Shown here: in pieces, positions 1-7,445 of the stretch | How the letters are laid out: each line of letters starts with the position of its first letter | How positions within the stretch are numbered: the first letter of the stretch is position 1 | From: Sulfuricellaceae bacterium | GTDB lineage: Bacteria > Pseudomonadota > Gammaproteobacteria > Burkholderiales > Sulfuricellaceae | Direction: 5' to 3' | Assembly: GCA_030690895.1 (NCBI GenBank) | Contig: JAUYFQ010000186.1 | Span: forward strand, 1 to 54,058 | DNA: 54,058 bases | Translations under genes and position numbers: made by a program | Notes under the pieces: generated by a model | Database searches by the model: none | The model's input: only the letters and a program-made list of their open reading frames with translations | Told to the model about the DNA's origin: nothing

Positions 1-87
1 CGCAGCATATAACCGCCGCTGGCGTTCATCAAGGACGCCTTCAAGCGCCTTATATCGAGCAGTAATCAACGCATCGTCATTAGCCAT
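1..87 (-). pseudogene. ISAzo13-family transposase, N-terminal fragment cut by window edge
   Basis: Reading leftwards from an ATG at 87, 29 codons stay open to the window edge. The peptide starts MANDDALITARYKALEGVL and continues DERQRRLYAA. This matches the N-terminus of ISAzo13-type (Rhodopirellula-type DDE) transposases, which typically start with a short helix, then LDER-RRL-AAAEA. Only the N-terminus is visible, so it cannot be told whether the element is intact. It sits just outside the integrase, where an island attachment site would be expected. Family recognition is from memory of the conserved N-terminus. It could also be simply the intact 5-prime end of a gene continuing outside the window. 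Confidence 0.6.
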
Positions 88-198
88 GCGTTAAGTTTAC
101 AGTTAAACAAAAAGTTCATGTAATTATTTTATGCCTCCTAACCGATCTGCAAGCGCGCGAATTGCAGTCGCTATTGAACAGCAACTTAGGGGGCGAAA

Positions 199-1419
199 AT
201 GGCACTGACAGCGATTCAAGTTAAGACAGCTAAGCCAGCCGATAAGCCATTCAAGCTATCTGATGGCGGCAGTTTATTCCTGCTGGTGCAACCCAACGGT
301 TCAAAGTATTGGCGGCTCGCCTATCGCTTCGCTGGCAAACAAAAGACATTGGCCTTGGGCATATATCCAGACGTAGGTTTATTGGATGCACGGGAAAGGC
401 GCACCAAGGCACGGAAGATGCTGACTGATGGCATTGACCCCGGCGAAAACAGGAAGGCCAGCAAGGCGGCGGGCGTGGAACGTGCGGCAAACAGCTTTGA
501 AGTAGTGGCGCGTGAATGGCTGGAAAAGTTCAGCGCCAAGAAAGCGGCATCCACAATCGAGAAAACAAACTTCATTCTTCGGCGTGATGTATTCCCCTGG
601 CTGGGGGCGATGCCCATTGCTGAAATCAAGCCTCATGACCTGCTGACAGTCCTGCAACGGATTGAAGGGCGTGGCGCATTGGAAACCGCTCACCGTGCCA
701 AACAATACGCCGGGCAGATATTCCGCTACGCAGTCGGCACCCAGCGAGCCGAGCGGGATATATCGCAAGACCTCAAGGGCGCATTGCCTGCGCCGGACGT
801 GACGCACCGAGCAGCCATTACCGACCCGGTGAAGTTTGGCGGCTTGCTGCGCGGCATTGATGCCTTCGCTGGAACCTTCACGGTCAAATGCGCATTGCAG
901 TTGGCACCGTTAATCTTTGTCCGGCCTGGCGAGTTGCGGTAAACAGAATGGGCCTGGGTGGATATGGGCGCGGCGACAATCTGCTACCCGGCTTCCGTGA
1001 TGAAAATGCGCGAAGACCATATTGTCCCATTGTCGCAACAGGCGCTTGAAGTCCTGATTGAGATTCACCCGCTTACCGGGCGCGGGAGGTACGTTTTTCC
1101 CGGACTTAGAACCAGTGATAGGCCAATGAGTGAAGCAGCCATAAACGCGGCATTGCGGCGGCTGGGTTACGACAAGACGGAAATGACCGGGCACGGCTTC
1201 CGTGCTGCTGTTCGAACCATTGGCGATGAAGTGCTGGGCTTGCGCGTGGAATTGATAGAACACCAGTTAGCCCATGCCGTGAAAGACCCGAACGGGCGAG
1301 CCTATAACCGCACGGCGCATTTACCGGAGCGCAAGAAGATGATGCAACAGTGGGCGGATTATCTGGACAAGTTGAAGGCTGGGGCGGACGTGATCCAGTT
1401 ATACGGTAACGCTGCGTAA
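199..1419 (+). pseudogene. P4-type tyrosine integrase interrupted by an in-frame ochre codon
   Basis: Site-specific recombinase expected to integrate and excise the island. Residues 1-90 are the DUF4102 arm-binding domain typical of P4-like integrases. A SAM-like core-binding domain follows at about 95-200, then the catalytic domain. Frame is kept from 199 to 1419, but a TAA at 940-942 splits it just after the RPGELR motif that carries the first catalytic Arg. The rest of the active site lies downstream: HGFR, HQLAH and the tyrosine in AYNRT. One C-to-T change (CAA to TAA) would explain the stop. The start is ATG 199 behind a GGGGGCGAAA ribosome site. It is probably inactive unless the stop is read through. 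Confidence 0.85.
1398..1410. repeat. GTTAC-N3-GTAAC near-palindrome, degenerate copy
   Basis: GTTATACGGTAAC lies in the last codons of the integrase remnant and has one mismatch from the dyad seen five times at 5282-5997. It is listed because it belongs to the same element. Confidence 0.4.
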
Positions 1420-1515
1420 AAGTTTGCCACGCCTAGCCCGACTGGGCGAACACCGGGAACCCTTGACCGGCTGGCGCGGCTTCTTAATTAAGGGAGTACG
1501 TTGAAGGGGCGCGAC

Positions 1516-2046
1516 ATGATTATAGGTTACAGCGATTTTGTTGAGCTATGTCGAGTAGATGACACGGAGAATTTGGCAAGCTGGCTATCTGTGCGTGGTG
1601 ACGGGGTGTATGTAAAAACCCCGCCAAATGGATTAAACCATCAGGAACGAGCGATTCTCAGCGAACATCCGACCGGCAATCTCGATGAACCAGCCTTGCG
1701 TTTTCCTTGCAACTTACCAGAATTGCAAGCCTTCTTGGAGCAACAAGGCGTGTATGGGTGTATAGACGCCTTCGACATGGCCGATTGGTTCGTTAAGGGC
1801 AAAGGTGCTTCTGCTCGCGTAGCCACGACTTCCCGCGCCCATGTTTCCGACAAGCTGGCGAAGATGAACCAAGCGGCGGCAAAATTCTGGGGTTTTGCAG
1901 ACCGCGACGACCGGAGAACGCGCCCGGAAAATGCGACCGTGACGGCATGGCTGGTTCAACAGGGGTTTTCCCAAACTTTGGCAGACAAGGCCGCAACCAT
2001 CATCCGCCCTGAGTGGGCACCGACCGGGCGCAGGCCGGAAGAATAG
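1516..2046 (+). CDS. hypothetical protein of integrative elements
   Basis: A 176-aa protein of unknown function. The C-terminal part carries segments AAAKFWGFADRDD and ATIIRPEWAPTGR, which recur in uncharacterised proteins beside P4-type integrases. No membrane segment or catalytic motif is evident. The frame extends to a TTG at 1501 with AAGGGAG upstream, but ATG 1516 follows AAGGGGCGCGAC, like other genes of this island, and was chosen; the TTG remains possible. It lies downstream of the integrase remnant, on the same strand, and before the structured leader of the alpA-like gene. Confidence 0.65.
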   Translation: MIIGYSDFVELCRVDDTENLASWLSVRGDGVYVKTPPNGLNHQERAILSEHPTGNLDEPALRFPCNLPELQAFLEQQGVYGCIDAFDMADWFVKGKGASARVATTSRAHVSDKLAKMNQAAAKFWGFADRDDRRTRPENATVTAWLVQQGFSQTLADKAATIIRPEWAPTGRRPEE

Positions 2047-2050
2047 CGAC

Positions 2051-2183
2051 ACCCGTAACGCCTGAATTGGCGCGGGTTTCAGAAGGGCGACACCCTTAAA
2101 GCGAAACCCCTTTCCGTTTTTTTCGCTTAACGGAAAAAGGAGGATGCACATATCGGCCTTAAACGGCCATTTATGGAGCATCC
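2051..2183 (+). ncRNA. structured leader upstream of the alpA-like gene
   Basis: A 133-base intergenic stretch made almost entirely of complementary segments. Hairpin A is ACCCG/CGCC pairing with GGCG/CGGGT (2051-2077). Hairpin B is GGGTTTC/GAAACCC (2074-2109) with an inner AGGG/CCCT. Hairpin C is TTTCCGTT/AACGGAAA (2111-2136). Alternative D is AAGCGAAA/TTTCGCTT (2099-2106 with 2121-2128). Hairpin E is GGATGC/GCATCC (2142-2183) with an inner GGCC/GGCC. A competes with B, and D competes with both B and C, as in attenuators. E ends beside the GGAG ribosome site of the next gene. A transcribed regulatory RNA is inferred, not shown. Confidence 0.45.
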
Positions 2184-2186
2184 AGA

Positions 2187-2402
2187 ATGAACCAACTACC
2201 TCAAACAGGTTTTCTTCGCCTACCTCAAATAATCGGCAACCCCAAAGCAGTCCCGCCGATCCCCCCAATCATTCCCGTAAAAAAATCCTGCTGGTGGGCT
2301 GGCGTGGCATCGGGAAGATTTCCCAAGCCGGTGAAACTCGGCAACGGGCGAGGCGCATTCTGGAAAGTAGAAGACATAATCGCCCTGATTGCATCGGTAT
2401 AG
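2187..2402 (+). CDS. AlpA-family DNA-binding regulator
   Basis: A 71-aa winged-helix protein of the AlpA/MerR-like excisionase type, which in prophages and P4-like islands controls integrase expression or assists excision. It has the family layout: TGFLRLPQIIG at residues 7-17, the recognition region SCWWAGVASGRFPKPVKLG, and a closing FWKVEDIIALI. It starts at ATG 2187, eight bases after GGAG, at the foot of hairpin E. The next small gene starts nine bases after its stop. Regulation by the upstream folded region is plausible but inferred. Confidence 0.85.
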   Translation: MNQLPQTGFLRLPQIIGNPKAVPPIPPIIPVKKSCWWAGVASGRFPKPVKLGNGRGAFWKVEDIIALIASV

Positions 2403-2411
2403 GGAGCGATC

Positions 2412-2543
2412 ATGACCACAAAAACAAAGGGCCGCAACGGCGGGAACCGTGCGACCCCAAAGACTTCCGATACCGACCATTATACCAAACCCAGCCGGAT
2501 CAACCGCAAGCAGAAACGCGGCTGGAAAAGGGGGCGAAAATGA
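2412..2543 (+). CDS. small basic hypothetical protein (43 aa)
   Basis: Short frame from ATG 2412 after AGGGAGCG, ending in a TGA that overlaps the ATG of the primase-like gene by the ATGA arrangement. The peptide is very rich in Lys and Arg, with a tail RINRKQKRGWKRGRK, and has no recognisable domain. The overlap and the good ribosome site support translation and coupling to the downstream gene. It may act as a leader peptide or a small nucleic-acid-binding protein; neither role is shown. The last codons double as the GGGGGCGAAA ribosome site of the next gene. Confidence 0.55.
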   Translation: MTTKTKGRNGGNRATPKTSDTDHYTKPSRINRKQKRGWKRGRK

Positions 2544-4987
2544 TGGCCTTCGAGACTCAATTCAGCGATGCCATTCAAGCCGCTGGCCTGACACCCCCGG
2601 ATGTGATCGAAGCGGACGGCAAGCTGCGGCGCTTCGCCAGCAACGGCAAGCGCAAGGATGATGCCGGATGGTATTTGCTTCACGGTGATGGAATCCCCGC
2701 CGGCAGCTTTGGCGACTGGCGCACGGGCTTTACCCAGACATGGCGGGCGGATATTGGCCGCACCCTGACCCGTGCCGAAGAGGCCTCGCACCGTGCCAAA
2801 GTGGAGGCCATGCGCAGGGAGCGTGAAGCCGAGGAAATCCGGCGCAAGACCGAGGCAGAAGCCACGGCAGGGATGATCTGGAACGTGGCGCAACCTGCCC
2901 CAGACGACCATCCCTACTTGACCCGCAAGAAGATCAAGGCGAACGGCGCGAAGCTGCATAAAGGGGCGCTGGTAATTCCCTTACGGGCGGATGGCAAGAT
3001 TCATTCACTGCAATTCATCGCCGCTGATGGTGACAAGCGCTTCCTGACTGGTGGGCGCGTGGCTGGCTGTTACTTCAGCATAGGCAACCCCAAGGGCGCG
3101 GCGGCGCTGTGCATCCCCGAAGGCTACGCAACCGGCGTAAGTATCCACGAAGCAACGGGCTATCCGGTAGCGGTGGCCTTCAATGCCGGAAACCTGCTGG
3201 CGGTGGCAAAGGCCATGCGCGACAAATTCCCCGACCTTCCCCTGATCCTGTGCGCCGATGATGATTACCGCACCGAGGGCAACCCCGGCATGACCAAGGC
3301 AACCGAGGCGGCGCGATCCGTGGGCGGGCTGCTGGCTATTCCCTACTTCGGCGCTGATAGGCCAGACGGCGCAACCGACTTTAACGATATGGCGCAACTG
3401 TGCGGCGTGGAAGCCGTGAAGCAGGCTATAGCGAACGCAAGCGCACTGGAAGGGGCAGCGTATCAAGCCGATGAAGAGAACCCGCCAGCAGGCGATTCTG
3501 ACAGCAACGGCTGGCCGCAACCGCAACCGCACCCGCTGGCCGTCAGGGTGGAACCTGAACCCTACCCGATTGATGCGCTGCCCTATGCCATTCGGGCAGC
3601 GGTGGAAGAGGTAACGGGCTTCGTCAAAGCGCCCTTGCCGTTAATGGCATCCTCTGCGCTGGCTGCGCTATCGCTGGCGATTCAAGCCCATGCTGACGTG
3701 CAGCGGGCAGAAAAGCTGCATGGCCCTGTCGGGCTGTTCCTGCTGACCATTGCCGATTCCGGTGAGCGTAAATCCACTGCTGACGGCTTCTTTACCAAAC
3801 CGATCCGCGACTATGAGGAAGCCCAGGCCGAGGCGGCAAAGCCGATCCTGAAAGACTACAAGGCGGCAATCGAGGCATGGGGCGCAAAGTGCGGCGGTAT
3901 CAAGGAAGCCATCCGCCAGCTTGCCAAGACCAACAAGCCGACGGCGGGCATGGAATCAGCCTTGCGCGATCTGGAACACGACAAGCCGGAAGCGCCCAGA
4001 ATCCCCCGCCTGCTGTATGCCGATGCGACCCCCGAAGCACTGGCCTACGGGCTGGCGAAACAATGGCCTTCGGGCGGCGTGGTATCGGCTGAGGCCGGGA
4101 TTGTTTTCGGTTCGCATGGCATGGGCAAGGATTCAGTCATGCGGAATCTCGGCTTACTGAATCAGCTATGGGACGGAACCAGCCTGACTATTGACCGGCG
4201 ATCAACCGAATCCTTCACCGTGCGCGGAGCGCGGCTGACCGTGGCCTTGCAAGTGCAGGAACCGACCCTGCGCGAATTCTTCGCCAAATCAGGTGCGCTG
4301 GCGCGTGGCACGGGATTCCTTGCCCGGTTTCTGGTGGCGTGGCCTGCGTCAACGCAAGGAATGCGCCCCTTCACCGAAGCCCCCGCAAACTGGCCTGCGC
4401 TGGCTGCATTCCATCGACGCATTGCCGCAATACTGGATCAACCTGCCCCTATTGATGAGGATGGCGCACTGACCCCGCCCATGCTACCCCTGACCCCGGA
4501 AGCCAAGGCGGCATGGGTGGCGTATCACAACGCCATCGAAAGCGAGCTATCCAGCGGCGGCGAGCTTTACGACGTGCGGGACGTGGCGAGCAAATCAGCC
4601 GACAACGCTGCGCGGCTGGCTGCGCTGTTCCAGATATTCGAGGGCGCGGGCGGCGCAATCGGCGCGGATGCTTTCGAGGGCGCAAGCCGGATTGCGGCAT
4701 GGCATTTGAATGAAGCCCGGCGCTTTTTTGGCGAGCTTGCCCTACCGGCGGAACTGGCAGACGCGGCGCGGCTGGATAGTTGGCTGATCGAGCATTGCAG
4801 GCAAGGGCGAACGCATTTTGTCGGCAAAAATCACGTTCGCCAACATGGCGCTATTCGGGATGGTGCGCGGCTGGATGCGGCCATCCGGGAACTGGCAGAA
4901 CTTGACCGCTTGCGGCTGGTGAAGGATGGAAAGCGGTTGACCCTCCAACTTAACCCGGCGCTGCTGATCGAAGGGGGCGCATCATGA
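2540..4987 (+). CDS. Toprim/DUF3987 primase-helicase-like replication protein
   Basis: An 815-aa protein probably acting in replication of the excised element. The N-terminal part (about 20-75, GSFGDWRTGFTQTW) is the primase-type zinc-binding-like region of plasmid and phage primases. A Toprim domain follows, with the glutamate motif CIPEGYATGVSI near 190-200 and the acidic cluster LCADDDYR near 237-243. From about residue 350 the sequence is DUF3987, a helicase-like ATPase with a degenerate P-loop, IADSGERKST, near 403-412. The frame is open up to 2144, but ATG 2540 after GGGGGCGAAA fits the conserved N-terminus. Both ends overlap neighbours by four bases. Confidence 0.8.
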   Translation: MMAFETQFSDAIQAAGLTPPDVIEADGKLRRFASNGKRKDDAGWYLLHGDGIPAGSFGDWRTGFTQTWRADIGRTLTRAEEASHRAKVEAMRREREAEEIRRKTEAEATAGMIWNVAQPAPDDHPYLTRKKIKANGAKLHKGALVIPLRADGKIHSLQFIAADGDKRFLTGGRVAGCYFSIGNPKGAAALCIPEGYATGVSIHEATGYPVAVAFNAGNLLAVAKAMRDKFPDLPLILCADDDYRTEGNPGMTKATEAARSVGGLLAIPYFGADRPDGATDFNDMAQLCGVEAVKQAIANASALEGAAYQADEENPPAGDSDSNGWPQPQPHPLAVRVEPEPYPIDALPYAIRAAVEEVTGFVKAPLPLMASSALAALSLAIQAHADVQRAEKLHGPVGLFLLTIADSGERKSTADGFFTKPIRDYEEAQAEAAKPILKDYKAAIEAWGAKCGGIKEAIRQLAKTNKPTAGMESALRDLEHDKPEAPRIPRLLYADATPEALAYGLAKQWPSGGVVSAEAGIVFGSHGMGKDSVMRNLGLLNQLWDGTSLTIDRRSTESFTVRGARLTVALQVQEPTLREFFAKSGALARGTGFLARFLVAWPASTQGMRPFTEAPANWPALAAFHRRIAAILDQPAPIDEDGALTPPMLPLTPEAKAAWVAYHNAIESELSSGGELYDVRDVASKSADNAARLAALFQIFEGAGGAIGADAFEGASRIAAWHLNEARRFFGELALPAELADAARLDSWLIEHCRQGRTHFVGKNHVRQHGAIRDGARLDAAIRELAELDRLRLVKDGKRLTLQLNPALLIEGGAS

Positions 4988-5700
4988 GCCTTGCGAACCT
5001 GATACGGAAACGCGACACCGGGAACCTTGCTACTGCTATTCCTGCTATTCCTGCTACTCGAAGGGGGACAAGCGGGGGAGCAGTAGCAAGAATAGCAACT
5101 ATAGCAGTAGCAAACCCCATAACGCGCGAAACCGATCCAGCACCGGACACCCGGCATTTCCGCTGGCTGATCCATTTCCCTGATCGTGATCCAGTCGAAA
5201 CCACTTGCCTGCCAGAACCGACCCATGCCGAAGTGATGGCGATGTACCCGGACGCGATAGCCGCCGAACCGCTACCGGAGCGTTACGCGGTAACGGTTAC
5301 ACCAAAGGTTACACCAGAACAGGAAACGGAATTGCGGGCGCTGGTGGCGGCGGTGGGCGTGGCTGATGGTTTCACCCATGCCGAACAGCAAGAGGCCCTT
5401 GATCTGGCGCTGGGTGATCCTGATGCGGCATTGGTGAGTTACCGGGCTATGGCTATCGAGCAGGGCATCATCCTTGATCGTGATGACCGGCGGCGCTGCG
5501 ATCAATGCGCCAATCTCTCACCAGGCGGGAAGTGTGCGGCATGGCAGGCGGTGGGCGCGATGCGTGGCTATTCACCAGTACGGGACATTCCCCGGCGCTG
5601 TGAAGGCTATGCACCTGGGCCGGATGATCCAGATAAACGGGGTGGGCTGGAACGCTGGCCGTGGATAGGCATGAAAGGCGCGTTGACCGTTACGCAGTAA
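4984..5700 (+). CDS. hypothetical element protein with Cys cluster
   Basis: A 238-aa protein starting at ATG 4984 inside the ATGA overlap with the primase-like gene, so it is probably translationally coupled. The C-terminal third holds a conserved cysteine cluster (RRCDQCANLSPGGKC, later RRCEGYAPG), suggesting a small zinc-binding or structural fold common in uncharacterised proteins of such islands. Residues about 15-43 are a low-complexity Ala/Ile/Thr tract (ATAIPAIPAT, then AVARIATIAVA), encoded by a near-perfect 32-base inverted repeat. The stop codon lies inside a GTTAC-type palindrome. Function is unknown. Confidence 0.6.
   Translation: MSLANLIRKRDTGNLATAIPAIPATRRGTSGGAVARIATIAVANPITRETDPAPDTRHFRWLIHFPDRDPVETTCLPEPTHAEVMAMYPDAIAAEPLPERYAVTVTPKVTPEQETELRALVAAVGVADGFTHAEQQEALDLALGDPDAALVSYRAMAIEQGIILDRDDRRRCDQCANLSPGGKCAAWQAVGAMRGYSPVRDIPRRCEGYAPGPDDPDKRGGLERWPWIGMKGALTVTQ
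5027..5113. repeat. 32-base inverted repeat inside a coding region
   Basis: Arms 5027-5058 and 5082-5113 are complementary at 28 of 32 positions around a 23-base loop. Each arm is itself an irregular repeat of TGCTAT/TGCTAC units. Transcribed, it would form a strong hairpin shortly after the start codon of the 238-aa gene. Confidence 0.75.
5282..5294. repeat. GTTAC-N3-GTAAC palindrome, copy 1
   Basis: GTTACGCGGTAAC lies inside the 238-aa gene and is directly followed by two GGTTACACC half-site-like repeats. It is the first of five exact 5-3-5 dyads in about 700 bases. Confidence 0.6.
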
Positions 5701-5727
5701 CAGCACATCATATCGTTACTGCGTAAC
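5689..5727. repeat. paired GTTAC-N3-GTAAC palindromes, copies 2 and 3, forming an inverted repeat
   Basis: GTTACGCAGTAAC (5689-5701) and GTTACTGCGTAAC (5715-5727) are exact reverse complements separated by 13 bases. Each is itself a near-palindrome. The first covers the stop codon of the 238-aa gene, and the pair lies just before the next start. It could be an operator or a hairpin terminator, although no T-run follows. Confidence 0.65.
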
Positions 5728-5744
5728 AATACAGGGATGAAATC

Positions 5745-5996
5745 ATGGCAATGACAAATGCACAACGGCAAGCAAACTATCGTGAAAAGCGGCTAAAAAA
5801 CGATAACGGCACTGGGTCAAGGTTGAATCTGGTCATCGACTATGGCGCACACCTGGCACTGAAACGGCTGGCGCTTCGTTACGGCGTAACGATTACGGCG
5901 CTGGTGGAAAGGCTGGCAATGGACGAGCAGGCGCGTTTGACGGCATCCATGAGCGCGGATGAACACATAACGTATTGCGATAGCGTTACGGCGTAA
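5745..5996 (+). CDS. small RHH-like hypothetical protein
   Basis: An 83-aa protein beginning MAMTNAQRQANYREKR, a start shared by many small proteins of integrative elements. The central segment (LNLVIDYGAHLALKRLALRYGVTITALVERL) alternates a short strand with two helices, as in ribbon-helix-helix DNA-binding proteins; that fold is inferred. ATG 5745 is preceded by a weak AGGGATGAAATC site. GTTAC palindromes lie upstream, within the gene and across its stop codon, which would fit an autoregulator, though nothing shows binding. Confidence 0.65.
   Translation: MAMTNAQRQANYREKRLKNDNGTGSRLNLVIDYGAHLALKRLALRYGVTITALVERLAMDEQARLTASMSADEHITYCDSVTA
5878..5890. repeat. GTTAC-N3-GTAAC palindrome, copy 4
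   Basis: GTTACGGCGTAAC lies within the small RHH-like gene and is identical to the copy at 5985. A GATTACGGCG follows immediately. Confidence 0.6.
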
Positions 5997-5997
5997 C
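5985..5997. repeat. GTTAC-N3-GTAAC palindrome, copy 5
   Basis: GTTACGGCGTAAC spans the stop codon of the 83-aa gene, as the 5689 copy does for the gene before it, and lies 16 bases before the next ATG. Confidence 0.6.
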
Positions 5998-6012
5998 GGG
6001 TAAAGGGGGCGA

Positions 6013-6456
6013 ATGATGGCAAGACAAAAGCAGGCAACATATATCAAGGGCTCGGCTGTGCATCGGCGCACCGAGAGTGATTACATGGGCGTGTTGTTGG
6101 ATACCGTGAGCCTTGAGGATTGGCGGGATGTGGTGAATGGTGCGCTGCAATCTGCCAAGGATGGCGACACACAAGCGCGGGCATGGCTGGCGCAGTACCT
6201 TGTCGGCAAACCCGAAGGCAAAGCACCGACACCGTTAACCGTTGTGGTTCAGCAATGGAGCGGTGGCGATCCAGTCGCGGATAGACTGGCGAAACCGATC
6301 ATCAACCGGGCGCGGTTCCCTTCCCTGCATGAAGATGATGATTTTGAGGCCAGCGTTAGGGCCGTGATTGCATCGGAACTTGCGCAGAAATTACCCGTAC
6401 ACGAAAACAGCGGAACGCCAGCACCGGTACGGAATACCGCCGATTCATTGGAATAG
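6013..6456 (+). CDS. hypothetical element protein
   Basis: A 147-aa protein of unknown function starting MMARQKQATYIKGSAVHRRT, with ATG 6013 behind AAAGGGGGCG, the ribosome site style of this island. The middle segment (VSLEDWRDVVNGALQSAK, then ARAWLAQYLVGKPEGKAP) recurs in uncharacterised proteins of phages and islands, where it resembles small terminase-like or DUF-type helical proteins. That resemblance is weak. No membrane segment or catalytic motif is visible. It follows the RHH-like gene by 16 bases and is probably co-transcribed with it. Confidence 0.6.
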   Translation: MMARQKQATYIKGSAVHRRTESDYMGVLLDTVSLEDWRDVVNGALQSAKDGDTQARAWLAQYLVGKPEGKAPTPLTVVVQQWSGGDPVADRLAKPIINRARFPSLHEDDDFEASVRAVIASELAQKLPVHENSGTPAPVRNTADSLE

Positions 6457-6510
6457 TGACGCGCAAAGTTTCCAAATGATTTCGGCAAAATAAATCGAGA
6501 GGATCAAAGC

Positions 6511-7122
6511 ATGGGCGGCTTCGGAAGCGGACGGCGGGATCAAGGAGGGAAAGGCACAACGAGCGATTGCCGGAAGCTGGACGTGCGACTATTCCAACGG
6601 GATGGCCTGCTGGTGGCGGGGTGTTCATTTACCTACAGTTGGGTGCGCAACGATGAAACAGAGGCCGCAATCCAGGTACGCACGGAAGTCGATCATGTGG
6701 TTCTGGATTATCGGCACCAGCGCGGCGGCGGTGAATGGAAGAGTGAGAACTACCCGGTTCTGATTGAATGGACGTCCTGCAACCTGGGCGGAAAACGAGC
6801 ATGGTTTCTGTGTCCGGCGTGTGGGCGGCGTGTGGCCATTCTCTACAGCGGCGCAATCTTCACTTGTCGGCATTGCAACCAAATGGCCTATGACTGCCAG
6901 CGGGAAAATGCCGTTGATCGGGCAAGGCGGCAGGCGGATGCCATCAGACGGCGGCTAGGCTGGTGCGCAGGCATTGCCTACCCGCCGGGCGATAAACCTC
7001 ATGGGATGCACTGGCGCACCTATGGGCGGCTGATGCGGCGCTACAATGATTTCATCGGCGTGGCGGTAGCAGGGATGGCTGAACAGTTCGGGCGGATGAA
7101 TCGGCGGCTGGGTGGTTTGTAA
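6511..7122 (+). CDS. zinc-ribbon hypothetical protein
   Basis: A 203-aa protein with a Gly-rich start (MGGFGSGRR) and a four-cysteine zinc ribbon, C101-x2-C104 and C119-x2-C122 (FLCPACGRR, TCRHCNQMAY). This is followed by a basic helical tail with many Arg. The combination is frequent in unnamed proteins at the distal end of P4-type islands and suggests nucleic-acid binding. ATG 6511 follows GAGAGG at a suitable distance. It is the last plus-strand gene of the island. Immediately after its stop begin the GGTAT-type direct repeats that may mark the attachment end. Confidence 0.65.
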   Translation: MGGFGSGRRDQGGKGTTSDCRKLDVRLFQRDGLLVAGCSFTYSWVRNDETEAAIQVRTEVDHVVLDYRHQRGGGEWKSENYPVLIEWTSCNLGGKRAWFLCPACGRRVAILYSGAIFTCRHCNQMAYDCQRENAVDRARRQADAIRRRLGWCAGIAYPPGDKPHGMHWRTYGRLMRRYNDFIGVAVAGMAEQFGRMNRRLGGL

Positions 7123-7129
7123 AAAAACA

Positions 7130-7364
7130 TTTGTTGGTATTTTCGTTGGTACATTTCAAAATAACAAAACGTAGAACAGCCATGGAAGCCATTCTTAAGG
7201 AATTGTTTCATGCCGACATCCGCACCAGTTACCTGTTTCAAGGATTCCAAAGAGACGCCAAAAACCCCGTAAACATTGAGCTTGCGGGGTTTTTTGTTGC
7301 CTAGCGTGTACACTCCATACCTATCGCATTTCAATATTTTTTGTGGGTATATTTGTCGGTATAT
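7130..7364. repeat. pair of imperfect GGTAT direct repeats, possible integrase arm or attachment sites
   Basis: Segments 7130-7154 and 7340-7364 agree at 20 of 25 positions. Each holds a tandem pair of GT(T/G)GGTAT-like units. Repeats of this style are often seen at the ends of islands with P4-type integrases and could be arm-type binding sites. No matching core repeat was found near the integrase. Confidence 0.4.
7260..7294. terminator. bidirectional rho-independent terminator
   Basis: Stem AAAAACCCCG (7260-7269) pairs with CGGGGTTTTT (7285-7294), with T-runs on both strands. It separates the plus-strand island genes from the minus-strand XRE gene and can serve both. Confidence 0.75.
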
Positions 7365-7445
7365 GCGGATACAGACAAACAAGATACCGTCAAATATTTA
7401 CGCATTCAGCGTGTACCCATCATTTAGCGTAGTGCAGTAAGAAGT

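Larger units (their letters stand above)
7123..7445. other. non-coding island end
   Basis: Intergenic stretch of 323 bases, AT-rich compared with its neighbours. It holds two imperfect GGTAT-type direct repeats (7130 and 7340) and a strong hairpin (7260-7294). No convincing gene, tRNA or tRNA fragment is visible on either strand. It is the likely right boundary of the integrase island, inferred from the change in gene content. Confidence 0.5.

Noticed and set aside
2144-2539. N-terminal extension of the primase-like gene (open to 2144)
   Set aside because: It overlaps the AlpA-like gene and the leader; the conserved start and ribosome site are at ATG 2540.
7041-7382. 113-aa minus-strand frame over the island end
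   Set aside because: No ribosome site, atypical composition and overlap with the zinc-ribbon gene and terminator.
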